NCBI RefSeq assembly: GCF_024529955.1
Contig: NZ_AP024854.1
Coordinates: 1,612,001 to 1,676,000 of the forward strand
Source: Photobacterium toruni
Lineage (GTDB): Bacteria; Pseudomonadota; Gammaproteobacteria; Enterobacterales; Vibrionaceae
Direction: 5' to 3'
DNA length: 64,000 nucleotides
How positions within the stretch are numbered: the first letter of the stretch is position 1; each line of letters opens with the position of its first letter. Positions 8,969-18,000 of this stretch are shown here, one piece after another. Made by a program: the position numbers and the translations under genes. Under the pieces are notes generated by a model, which was not told where the DNA came from, made no database searches, and saw only the letters and a program-made list of their open reading frames with translations.

Positions 8969-9235
8969 GTGGGTCAAAGTTCAGGATATTCAGGGGAACA
9001 TCTGGTGGGGCTTTTTAAGAAAATTATAATTGGCGTATGTCTGCTAGTTAATCTGTGTGTATTTCTAGCAATGGGATTCAGTAATTCGCTCGATGCCAAA
9101 GATGCAGCATCATTTGGTGGAGTATGCGCTGATACAATAGCGCAAAGAAATGATATCGGCATAAACGCTTTATTGATAACAAATGTGGTCTACATTTTTG
9201 TTTTGTTTATCTACAAATTTAGAACTAAAAAATGA
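8969..9235 (+). CDS. Small two-helix membrane protein of unknown function
   Basis: An 88-residue protein starting with GTG; AGG lies a few bases upstream (8962-8964). Two hydrophobic segments (about 19-37 and 67-83) are separated by a loop of about 30 residues containing one Cys, and the protein ends in a basic tail, KFRTKK. It shows no motif I recognise. It is isolated, divergent from the lyase gene and convergent with the coiled-coil operon. The predicted topology is a hairpin in the inner membrane. The call that it is a gene rests on its length, start signal and clean hydrophobic pattern. Confidence 0.5.
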   Translation: MGQSSGYSGEHLVGLFKKIIIGVCLLVNLCVFLAMGFSNSLDAKDAASFGGVCADTIAQRNDIGINALLITNVVYIFVLFIYKFRTKK

Positions 9236-9581
9236 TGATTTACATTAAAGATATATAAACCAGAAAATTGATATGGTTCTGAAGAGTGCTATTTTTTTAG
9301 TGGGCGTTGAATAAATAATTGAGTTTTATTTTCTCGTTACTTAGTACACATAAATAGAGCTAAGATTAAATACCGCCCATTAAAGCTGTATTTTTTACCT
9401 AGATTATTTCATCCAAAAAAATGTCATGAATTAACGTTACGCATCACGCTCAGCCCTTCACCACCGAAAATGGTCTAAATCACCAACCTCGGTGGTGGTG
9501 GCTAAGATGGCCCGAAAATTTTTATTTCCCGAGAGTCTGACTCGTTTGAAGTTTCTGAGCGCCCAGAAGAACCTAACTACC
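9236..9581. other. Intergenic region with a 9-bp inverted repeat
   Basis: It separates the convergent 88-residue gene and the coiled-coil operon. Arms CACCACCGA (9459-9467) and TCGGTGGTG (9489-9497) enclose a 21-base loop with no clear T-run. The segment from about 9440 to 9560 is visibly richer in G and C than its surroundings and may be the phage side of a junction. No gene is evident. Confidence 0.45.
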
Positions 9582-10394
9582 TCAAACCTTTGGCTTTGAT
9601 TGTGGTAGTATTAACTTCTCATTACTAACATCAGAACTAATTAGAGGCGTACTTCCATCAGTAATATGAAAACGCTCTAGGTGATTCTCAATAAACTTCT
9701 GACCTTGGTTGGTTAGTCTATCAATACTTTGATTAAGACTAACAATGTCTCTGTTTAGCTCTTCCAAGAAGCGAGTTGATGTATCAATGATATTACCCAT
9801 TTTAGTATCGACAGCTCTGAATAGAATATCTTTTGCTCTTTCATTATCACCAAATTTTTCTTCGATTCTAATGAAGTCATTCATAGCTTCTTCAATAGCT
9901 GTATCTTGTAGCTCTTTATACTGAATGGTTTTTTCATATACAAGTTGTTGAGCACGACTTTTTAATTCAAGTTGCATATGACCAATGGCATTAATCGTCT
10001 CAACGTTTAACTTGGTCAATTGTTCAAGGTAAAGAGCAATCGCAGCAGTAGTACGCTCCATACGCTCAAACTCTTTCTCCTTTTTCCATTCTTGAATTTC
10101 AGCTACAGCCATTTCAATTTCACGAACTCTACGAACTTCAAGATCTACACCTAGTACTTTCTCTTTAGCCTTAAGTTCATGTTCAATTTCCATCTCTCTA
10201 GTTCTGATTTCGTGTTCAGATTTTGATTGAGCGGTTAAAGTTTCCATATTTCGTTGATGAGCAGAATCCCTTGACGATTCACTTCTATTATGAGCACTAG
10301 TCTTTAACGGCTCAGAAGCCCAATCACACAAAAGGTCAACTGGTTTACTGATGCAGTCTAGAAGAGCGCCACCTATTTTACTTAACCAACCCAT
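9582..10394 (-). CDS. Coiled-coil protein, third gene of an unknown operon
   Basis: A 270-residue protein with no family I recognise. Residues 1-30 (GWLSKIGGALLDC and so on) form an amphipathic or weakly hydrophobic segment that could touch the membrane. About 45-180 is a long charged helix very rich in Glu, Lys and Arg with heptad character (AQSKSEHEIRTREMEIEHEL). About 180-245 is a second helical block ending in NQSIDRLTNQGQKFIENHL, followed by a loose tail. Its start overlaps the end of the 204-residue gene by 17 bp, so the two are translated together. It lies beyond the tail end of the prophage, where temperate phages often carry accessory genes. A scaffold or effector that assembles on a membrane is possible but unproven. 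Confidence 0.55.
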   Translation of the reverse strand: MGWLSKIGGALLDCISKPVDLLCDWASEPLKTSAHNRSESSRDSAHQRNMETLTAQSKSEHEIRTREMEIEHELKAKEKVLGVDLEVRRVREIEMAVAEIQEWKKEKEFERMERTTAAIALYLEQLTKLNVETINAIGHMQLELKSRAQQLVYEKTIQYKELQDTAIEEAMNDFIRIEEKFGDNERAKDILFRAVDTKMGNIIDTSTRFLEELNRDIVSLNQSIDRLTNQGQKFIENHLERFHITDGSTPLISSDVSNEKLILPQSKPKV

Positions 10395-10992
10395 TTTGTT
10401 CTCCTAATAATCGATTAAATTCTCTTTCAAAAAGAACTTGATCTTTTCTTCTTATATAATTAATTTCTGCAAGTCGATCCTTGTCTTTATCAAAAACTGA
10501 GAAGATTTTTTCAATCTGTGTAACTTTATCACCAAGGAAAAACGTGTCGATACAAGAAGTACTTTTAGATTGCTTAAAGCTCACCAATTCTTTGGTAATT
10601 TGTTTCAACTTTTTCTTAGTATCAACATCTTCAATATCAGTGATATTGTTTGAAAATTTTTCCAAATTACTATTAATAAAGATGGAATATTCTCTTTCAA
10701 AAGATAAAGATAAAAGATTTTCATTATTCTCATATTGAAAAAGAGCTGAAAAAAGTTGAGGATCTTCACTAATACTACGAGAAACAAGGTCTACCCTTGC
10801 CTCTCGTAAAGCTTTCAATAGCTCTTGCATTACTTTCGGTGCGATCACTTTCGTTTTCAGTTGCATTATTGAATTTAATACTCTCAATAAGATATCTACA
10901 GCATTTCGATGTAATTTTTTATCTAAAGCTTTACGTTGTTTGATTAGATGAAGTGCTCTGATCAAAAGTCTTATCTGAGTACTATTTCTCAC
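10378..10992 (-). CDS. Helical protein, second gene of an unknown operon
   Basis: A 204-residue, lysine-rich, all-helical-looking protein without a recognised domain. The N-terminus is basic (IRALHLIKQRKALDKKLHR); the middle has a long run of leucine-spaced helices; the C-terminus ends LFEREFNRLLGEQNGLVK. There is no signal peptide or membrane helix. It begins three bases after the stop of the 155-residue gene and overlaps the 270-residue gene, so the three are one transcript. Codon use is AT-rich, as in neighbouring phage cargo. Function unknown. Confidence 0.55.
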   Translation of the reverse strand: MRNSTQIRLLIRALHLIKQRKALDKKLHRNAVDILLRVLNSIMQLKTKVIAPKVMQELLKALREARVDLVSRSISEDPQLFSALFQYENNENLLSLSFEREYSIFINSNLEKFSNNITDIEDVDTKKKLKQITKELVSFKQSKSTSCIDTFFLGDKVTQIEKIFSVFDKDKDRLAEINYIRRKDQVLFEREFNRLLGEQNGLVK

Positions 10993-10995
10993 TAA

Positions 10996-11463
10996 TTAAC
11001 TACCACTAACTGTAATCGTTGGCTTATTTGACTTGGCTTCTGAACGAATCTTACCAATAGTATCAAGTGTATGCTCTTCAATCAGGCTACTACTCAAATC
11101 TAAACTTTTAGTATAACTATCAACAAGTTCTTCTAACCACTTAGAAGCAACAGCACCATCAACTTGAGATTCACTAAGTGTATGAGAAACTTCTTTAAGT
11201 GTTTCAGAAAAGAACTTTGAGCGTTCTTTACGTAAATCTTCTTGTAATGTACTGGCGAACTTGATCTCTTCTTTATATTCTTTAACCAATGCTAGATAAT
11301 TCTTCTCAAAGTTATATAGAATTTCTAACTTGGTCTTTAGAAGCTCTAGGTTTACATAACTGTTAAGTTCTTTTTTTAAAGCTTCTGTCAATTGAGCTTT
11401 GATTGAATCATCCGCTCCTGATGCTTTAACTGCCGAAGATATTAATTGATTTAAATCCATCAT
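10996..11463 (-). CDS. Helical protein, first gene of an unknown operon
   Basis: A 155-residue acidic helical protein that opens MMDLNQLISSAVKASG. GGA lies 9 bases before the first ATG (minus strand), supporting this start. The sequence is mostly charged helix (KEYKEEIKFASTLQEDLRKE) and ends in the short strand-like KPTITVSGS. No enzyme motif, zinc site or membrane helix is visible. It leads the three-gene operon running left to 9582. Because all three proteins are helical and tightly coupled, they may form one complex. Confidence 0.55.
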   Translation of the reverse strand: MMDLNQLISSAVKASGADDSIKAQLTEALKKELNSYVNLELLKTKLEILYNFEKNYLALVKEYKEEIKFASTLQEDLRKERSKFFSETLKEVSHTLSESQVDGAVASKWLEELVDSYTKSLDLSSSLIEEHTLDTIGKIRSEAKSNKPTITVSGS

Positions 11464-11817
11464 TACGTATTTCCATTGAATGTAATATTTAATGTATTAG
11501 TTGCATATTCAGGCTTATGTGTATATAAATCAAAGCAAATACATAATTATCTTGATCTTGCTCATATATGTTAGAATCATTAGCCTACATTTCAACCAAA
11601 ATTATAATATTTAGTAATAGCTCAACTCTTGCTTTGCTCCTATTTAGTTAAAAACTAAATAACAAATGAGAATTAACAGAATATCTATAAATATCGAATA
11701 TAAACGTTAATAGAGCAAAAAACATTTAGGAAATTGAACACAAAAATATCAGTTTAGAAACAACTTTTACACTGCCGCACTGTTAAATTATGTCTAAGTC
11801 ACTACATAAATTTCAAC
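11464..11817. other. Promoter region of the coiled-coil operon
   Basis: A very AT-rich stretch between the winged-helix gene and the three-gene operon. It contains no supportable gene; the plus-strand frame at 11790-11984 is the reverse of the winged-helix gene. It presumably holds the operon promoter. Confidence 0.4.
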
Positions 11818-12117
11818 TCACCCCAACGAATAAACAAACTCAAGTCCGCCATTCATTCGAACATGGCCACCTCTCACCAAATACCCTCTTTCCCAAACCG
11901 TCTTCAACAAAGTACTGGCCCACGAACAAGACAACTCACAACGTTCGGCAATCTGCTCTGCTGTTACCTTTTCACCAAGCATAATCGACTGCAGAACTTT
12001 CAACTGGGTTTTACTCAATTTAATTAAGCCAACTTGATGAGGAACTGCTCGTGCTGCTCCCATCAAATTAGCGTTGATTTGTTCGTTTTTCGTACAAATC
12101 TGCATTCTTATTATCAT
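11818..12117 (-). CDS. Winged-helix DNA-binding protein
   Basis: A 99-residue protein. Residues about 33-97 form a helix-turn-helix with wing: LSKTQLKVLQSIM, then TAEQIAERCELSCSWASTLLK and WERGYLVRGG. It resembles MarR/ArsR-sized regulators. It follows the second recombinase by 28 bp on the same strand, at the place where P2-type phages keep the late activator ogr after gene D. It has no Ogr zinc motif, so it is not Ogr itself. It may regulate the recombinase or the cargo operon. The first four codons are uncertain; a second ATG lies at codon 5. Confidence 0.6.
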   Translation of the reverse strand: MIIRMQICTKNEQINANLMGAARAVPHQVGLIKLSKTQLKVLQSIMLGEKVTAEQIAERCELSCSWASTLLKTVWERGYLVRGGHVRMNGGLEFVYSLG

Positions 12118-12145
12118 CCGCTGAGGTTTATAATGAAAAGTGGCT

Positions 12146-13450
12146 TCAAGCCAGTCTGGATAAGGGTTTATCGATGATTGGATTTTGAATCGAGACAGGT
12201 GCTAGACAGGTACACCATCCTTTTTTAAGCCATTTATGGTACGTTTCTAACGCTTCTTTCTTCTGTAATTCCATATGTGTATGGATATAGGCTTGATCTA
12301 GCTTATCCCTCGCATGATTGAGCAAAGATTCACAGACAATGTAATCAACACCCAATTCCGCCCATATTGATCGTGCTCGCTTTCTAAGATCATGAGCACT
12401 CCATGCTTTCTTTGACACTCCCCGTACCCATTCACTGGCTTTAGCACTGTGGATTGGCTGATTATTCCAACGAGATAACGGGAACAAGTGATCACTGTTA
12501 TAGCCTAGCTCACGTTGCCATGCTTGATATGAACGTAATAGTTCAATCATCTCGGCAGTCAGTGGATAGCTCATTGCTACCCCGTTCTTGGTATCTTCTT
12601 TAGGAATTAGCCACCGTTTTTCAATAAAGCTGATGTTCTTCCATAAAGCCTTTCTGGTTTCACCAATACGAGAACCATGGGCTAACATCATCATCAGTAA
12701 TAATCGTTGTGGTGGTTGCTGTTGGCCAATCGCCGGCAATATATCAATCAGATCTTCAGTATTCACTCGACAGCCTTTTATTTGAGCTTCTGTAACAGAG
12801 AAAGTCTCAGGGAAAAACGTCTTAAATTGGACCTCTGATAGTGGATTGGCGGTAATGTGTTTCAATCGTCTAGCGATAGAGAAAGCCGTTTTCAATAAGA
12901 AGAAATTTGCCCTCACGTAACTCACTGAATAGCCTTGCTCAAACATAGGCTGAATCAAGGCACTGTCTATCTTTTGATGGTCTATATCTGTGATAGCAAC
13001 CCCATGAAATAGGCTCATCACATGAGTTTCAGCCATACTTTTTAGGTTATTCAATCGCTCTTTCGTGGAACGCTTTAAGGTACATTGCCTCTGAACATGC
13101 CAATCAACCAGCTGATCTACCGTTTCAAATCGATTACATTCAATGGCTTTTCCTTTGGCTATTTGGACTGATACCGCACTCACCACATCCATAATGTCTT
13201 TGGCCTGAGTGCCAGGATATTTCGCAATCCGATATGGGTATTGTTTACCCGCTTCATAACGATAAAACCACCACGTTCCACCGGTTCGAGATGCGTTAAA
13301 CCGTAAGTAAAGTGGGCATCGGACATCTTTTAACTGGCGTACACGTTGATCATTAATATGACGTTTGATTTGAGCATCAGAGATTTTTACAGGGAGTGTT
13401 GCAGAAAAGAAGGCATGTTGATTAAAGCGAATTTTACTGTTTGTGATCAT
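12146..13450 (-). CDS. Tyrosine recombinase, translationally coupled to tail gene D
   Basis: A 434-residue recombinase with the full catalytic set: Arg in AHGSRIGET, Lys in KEDTKNG, His-x-x-Arg in SAHDLRKRA, His in LLNHARDKLD and the nucleophile Tyr in QAYIH. The N-terminal part (about 60-90) resembles the DUF4102-like arm-binding region of island integrases. Its ATG shares a base with the stop of gene D (TAATG), so it is made with the late tail genes, which is odd for an integrase. The prophage has another integrase at 43544. This one may integrate the wider island, resolve DNA late in infection, or be a captured gene. Confidence 0.85.
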   Translation of the reverse strand: MITNSKIRFNQHAFFSATLPVKISDAQIKRHINDQRVRQLKDVRCPLYLRFNASRTGGTWWFYRYEAGKQYPYRIAKYPGTQAKDIMDVVSAVSVQIAKGKAIECNRFETVDQLVDWHVQRQCTLKRSTKERLNNLKSMAETHVMSLFHGVAITDIDHQKIDSALIQPMFEQGYSVSYVRANFFLLKTAFSIARRLKHITANPLSEVQFKTFFPETFSVTEAQIKGCRVNTEDLIDILPAIGQQQPPQRLLLMMMLAHGSRIGETRKALWKNISFIEKRWLIPKEDTKNGVAMSYPLTAEMIELLRSYQAWQRELGYNSDHLFPLSRWNNQPIHSAKASEWVRGVSKKAWSAHDLRKRARSIWAELGVDYIVCESLLNHARDKLDQAYIHTHMELQKKEALETYHKWLKKGWCTCLAPVSIQNPIIDKPLSRLA

Positions 13451-14424
13451 TACTCACCTATTAACGTGGCTTGAATACTCATTCGATTGGGTTGTAATCC
13501 TTGACCAGAGAACGACACTTGATCAACAGAACATTGACCTTTGAAGGCACGAGGGAAAGTATCATCAAGTAGCACTAGCCCTTCGGCAAAAATAGTGGGA
13601 TTGGGCGGTGCTTCAATGCTGATTTTCCGTCCTTGCCGTTGCATTTTTCGAAGCTCTGCAGCACATGCTTGTTCTGCTTCCTTCTTGGTGTTCTTATCTT
13701 TGCCTAATGACTTGAACGGTTTACTCCCCACTTTGACTTGTTGCCGGCTTCCATCTGCCGTTGAACTATAAAAAGCCTTAACACCATTAAAATCTTGTCG
13801 ACCATCTAATTCTGCAGACACATTAACAAAGTCACTATTACCTGGATGATTTACTATGGGGAGTGACAGCGTAACGCTTTTAATATTCTTACCTGAAGCA
13901 CTACGTTGTTCACCAATTGGCACAAAGATGAACCGCCCTTCAACAGGTTTCGCTATTGCATCATAAGACTTGGCCAAGCGGTTCATAAATGCCGGCGTAC
14001 TTTCATCAGAACGATCTATGTGCTCGATTTCAATTTTTTGTAATCGCGGATGAACAAAAACATCAAAGCCATGAGGAGTAAGACAGTCATACACTATTTG
14101 TCCTACTGTTGTTTTATCCCAACTGCACGACTTACGTTCACGATAACCACTTTCATCTTTGATAGAGAAAGGCGCAACCGTGAGGACTAACGTGATCTCT
14201 CGTGGGTATAAACTCACAGACCGTTTTGATATCTGAAAACTATCACGTACAACATCCCCCAATCGCACCGAATAGCGTTCACCTTTGGCTGGCAGTCCAT
14301 CAACATCATCAGAGCTCACCACCAAAGTGACGTTATCGCCTTCAGTACCATTGCCATCATTCAACCGCCATGACTTTAAACGGTCCAAGATCAAATCAGC
14401 ATTATTGCCTATTAGATAAAACAT
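13450..14424 (-). CDS. Baseplate hub protein, gpD/late control D family
   Basis: A 324-residue protein like P2 gpD and the N-terminal part of VgrG. It forms the hub at the end of the tail tube from which the spike projects. The family pattern is visible in the early GNNADLILDRLKSWRLNDG region, in TVGQIVYDCL (helix before the second domain), and in ESTPAFMNRLAKSYDAIAKP, the characteristic gpD stretch. The length is normal. It lies three bases after gpX and runs directly into the recombinase gene. Confidence 0.88.
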   Translation of the reverse strand: MFYLIGNNADLILDRLKSWRLNDGNGTEGDNVTLVVSSDDVDGLPAKGERYSVRLGDVVRDSFQISKRSVSLYPREITLVLTVAPFSIKDESGYRERKSCSWDKTTVGQIVYDCLTPHGFDVFVHPRLQKIEIEHIDRSDESTPAFMNRLAKSYDAIAKPVEGRFIFVPIGEQRSASGKNIKSVTLSLPIVNHPGNSDFVNVSAELDGRQDFNGVKAFYSSTADGSRQQVKVGSKPFKSLGKDKNTKKEAEQACAAELRKMQRQGRKISIEAPPNPTIFAEGLVLLDDTFPRAFKGQCSVDQVSFSGQGLQPNRMSIQATLIGE

Positions 14425-14427
14425 TCT

Positions 14428-14631
14428 TTAATCCCATGATTTAATAACACGTTGCGTTTTAGGTACCTGCTTAACTTGAGGTAACACCACTTCGGTATCG
14501 ACAAAAAAAACCTCACGCCGAACGTGAGGATTTAATTGATAGAAGGCTTGTTCTAATTGGTCATTATCTTGACCAGTGTGCTTATAGAGTAAATCGGTGA
14601 TCAACTCACCGGCTTTGGCGCTTACCTTCAC
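14428..14631 (-). CDS. Tail protein gpX
   Basis: A 67-residue protein like P2 gpX, which has a LysM-like fold and sits between the tape measure end and the hub. LLYKHTGQDNDQLEQAFYQL followed by NPHV and VVLPQV matches the family. Its start overlaps the end of gpU by four bases. The coding sequence contains a strong intrinsic terminator (14503-14529), unusual inside a gene. Confidence 0.85.
   Translation of the reverse strand: MKVSAKAGELITDLLYKHTGQDNDQLEQAFYQLNPHVRREVFFVDTEVVLPQVKQVPKTQRVIKSWD
14503..14529 (-). terminator. Intrinsic terminator inside the gpX coding sequence
   Basis: On the minus strand a perfect 7-bp GC-rich stem (14511-14517 and 14523-14529, loop 5) is followed by eight T (14503-14510). 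It lies wholly within gpX, in front of gpD and the recombinase. It would lower or gate transcription of those two unless antitermination is active. Confidence 0.7.
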
Positions 14632-14996
14632 TCGCGGTACTCCTTCAATTGCAGCATGACATCTGTCACCATGGCTTGGCCGTTATGGATCAATGCCGAC
14701 TTACCTTCTTTCAGTTGTTGAATCGTCCATTTACCTAAGTTAATACCTTGGCCATCACTGACTTGTTGTGGTAATTCAATCAACATTCGCAGCTTTTCAA
14801 CCGACTCTTGCGCCCCGTATTGCAACCATTTGGCGGTTATATCAAGGGTTTCAAGCGGTCTGCCCGTCATTTCAGAGCGGGCGTCATAAATCAAACTGAC
14901 TTCTGAATACGCGCCTGGTGATGTTCTTTCAAACTTCATAATCGGTGTTTTGTCACCCACAGAAAAAACGAACTCACCTATCACTAAGTGGTGCAT
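14628..14996 (-). CDS. Tail terminator/completion protein gpU
   Basis: A 122-residue protein like P2 gpU. It opens MHHLVIGEFVFSVG, followed by an RTSPGAYSEVSLIYDA-type segment (about 25-40) and GKWTIQQLKEGKSAL, typical of the family. It acts at the baseplate side of the tail during assembly. It lies eight bases after the tape measure stop and overlaps gpX by four bases. Confidence 0.85.
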   Translation of the reverse strand: MHHLVIGEFVFSVGDKTPIMKFERTSPGAYSEVSLIYDARSEMTGRPLETLDITAKWLQYGAQESVEKLRMLIELPQQVSDGQGINLGKWTIQQLKEGKSALIHNGQAMVTDVMLQLKEYRE

Positions 14997-15004
14997 AACG
15001 ATCC

Positions 15005-18000
15005 TTAGCTATCTCTATCAATAGCGGCATAACTAAATTGGGTTGATAAAGTGTTCTCACCCATTAATGACGATAATTGTTGGTTCATTTGACGGGTAAT
15101 TTCTTGCGCTATCAGCTTTTCATCTTGACCCGCTGCAGCCGTTATTTGAAAGGTAGGTGAAAATGATATAGGTGGGCTTTGCTTGGCCATCGCCTCTTTA
15201 CTTTGAACTTCATCGACTTTTTTAGCGGTTTCTTCGGGTGAATCAAGTTTCTTACCAAACCAGCCACCGAGCATTTCACCGCCCATGCCACCGGCAATAG
15301 ATCCCAACAAACCACCAATCGCAGTACCGATACCAGGTAAAATGAAAGTACCAATGGCTGCACCTAACGCACCACCGCCCATAGAGCCACCAATATCACC
15401 CAATGCACCGCCAGTTTGTTCCATATCACCATTAATGACACCTTCAGCAACAGAAGAGGCATTCATCATCATTCCTAACGGTTTCAATACCTTGGTCAGC
15501 CCTGTTTTGCCTACGGTTTCAGCAATATCACCACCAATACCAATGACATCCATGGTATCTGATGCCATCGCGCTCATGGGGGTTAATGCTAATCCTGAAC
15601 CAGCCAATGCCATGGCCATACCTTTAGGCGTGATATGACTCATCAATGATTGAGCACCTGAACCCACTTTTTGAGCGATACGGCTTTCAGTTACCGAATT
15701 AACAATCGAACCTAAGCCCATTGATTTACTGCTTGTTGTTGGCAATAAATCCGATCCTGCTAATGCTACGCCAGCCCCTTTGGATGAAATAACAGGATCT
15801 ATTAAAGATTGAGCATCAGAGCCCACCTTTTGAGCGATACGGCTTTCAGTCACCGTATTAACCATCGAACCTAAACCCGTTGATTTATCTTTTATGGCCG
15901 TTGATGGTTTTCTTTGAGGATCAATAACATCTGATGCTCTTGCCGTCATTGGCAGTAAAGCCGATCCTGCTAAAGCCAAGCCAGCCCCTTTGGGTGAAAA
16001 GACATGATCCATTAAAGACTGAGCGCCAGAGCCCACCTTTTGAGCCATGCGACTTTCCATAACAGAACTAAGTAAACCACCGAGTCCTTTACGACGACCA
16101 CGAACACGGCGACGACCTTTACGCTTTTTACGGGAACGAGCGTCTTTACCTACACTGCTATTGCCTTTACTTTCTGGCCCTTGGCTAGATGAAACAGCCG
16201 CATTTAAGCTTCTCCAACGTTTGGCAGCCAATGCTGCAATCCGTCCACCGTCTTGGGTTTCACGATTTAAACCTTTCGTAAATAAACGGGTTTTATCCAT
16301 CGAGTTACCAAAGACGAGTGATAAGGCCTTACCCGCTAATAGCACCCCTTTCAAACCAATAAATGCTGCAACACCAAGACCTACCGCTTGAGTAACACCG
16401 GTATTCGCTTCAGCAAAGTTAGCCAGTAAATCAACACCTTTACCTAACGGCTCAAGTACCCAATTAAGGGCTGGCAATAACGCACTACCAAATACCACAC
16501 TGAGTCGATTTAACTTATTCACAAACATATCAATGCCACTGCCAGTGGTACTAAGTTTGGCATCATATTCTTGATTCAGTGACTCTCGATGAACCGATGT
16601 ATCTTCTTTTGATAGCGTTAACAGCTTGGAGAAATTCGCCATATTGCCCGAGAGTGATGCCACAGCACCTTTGGCTTCTTCACCAAATATCTGACTCAAT
16701 ATGGCGCTTTTATCTTCTTTTGGTGCCTGATTAACGGCATTAAGCACTTCAATTAAGGTCCCTGATGCATCGTCTTGCATTCTTGCGGCAATATCATCAG
16801 CATCTAAACCAATTGAAGCCATCGCCTTTTGTTGAGTACCACTGGCCGCATCACCTAACGTCAATCGACCAGATATATTCTTCAAGGCCGTTGCTGCACG
16901 CTCTTCACCCATGCCTAATGACAATAATGAAGCCGATAATGCCGTGGACTCATTAACTTTAAAGCCACCGGTTTTGGCTGATGCCCCTTCACGCGCCATC
17001 ACACCCGCAATATCTTTTGCTTTGGCATTTGAGTTATTTGAAAGGTAGTTAGCAAGACCCGCTACATTCATTGCCCCTTGTTGATCAACACCTAATGCCG
17101 CTTTAAAGATTGATAAGGTTTCACCGGCTTGACCCGCATCCATATCAAAGGCAACCCCCATCTTGGCCGAATCAAGCACAAAACTTTTTAGCTCATTGAT
17201 GTCTTTAATGCCGCTTTGACCACCTGCAGCTAACATCGCATTGACATTATCGGCACTCATAGGTGTGGTGGTTGAGGTTTTCAGCACCCACGATTTCAAT
17301 TCGGTGGACTGCTCATCACTCATGTTGACGACTTTTTTCACATCAGCAAATGAGGTTTCATTTTTAATCGCAGTCCAAATCGATCCAACAATCGGTGCTG
17401 CAGCTGCTGCTAACCCTGTTGCTTCACTGCCTATTTCGCCTAGCTTCGCTTTACGACTATCAATCCGACCTTGAATTGATTGCATCTCTTTTAATCGAGC
17501 ATTCTGCTTTTCAAGGGCTAAAGTGGCTTTATCAGCTTGTTGCTTTAAACGGTTTTGTTCATCACCAAGTTTATCAGTACTGACACCCGCCGCCTGCAGT
17601 GAGCTTTTTAACTTGTTTAAGGTGTTATGTTGCTTCTCTTGCCTGTCGGTTAACTTACCCAACTTACCACTGGCACGTTTATAAGCGACAGAGAGATCAT
17701 TAGTTTGGGCTTTGTTCTGATAAATCTCAGTATTTAACACTTCAAGTCGAAGTTGGGCTTCTTTTAGCTTAACTTGTAAGGCTTGTGCCCCTTCCTTTGA
17801 GGCTTCTTTCATTTCCTGATTTAACCCACGAATTTCGTTCTGAGTTAAATTGTATTCACCTCGTAATTGAGTGGTTTTCTGCTTACTCTCAGCTATCGCA
17901 GCACTAAGAGACGTCATGGTGCTTTTGGTTTCAGTTAATTGAGCAGACAGTTTTTCAGCCCTAAGCTCTGCTGCTTCAAAGCCTTTAATGCCCTTTAACT

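Noticed and set aside
9459..9497. Inverted repeat considered as terminator of the coiled-coil operon
   Set aside because: The 21-base loop is long and no T-run follows, so it is reported only as structure in an intergenic region.
11790..11984. Plus-strand open frame of 64 codons
   Set aside because: It is the reverse of the winged-helix gene at 11818-12117, which has a recognisable fold.
15285..15638. Pro/Ala-rich plus-strand frame of 117 codons
   Set aside because: It is the complement of the glycine-rich part of the tape measure gene.
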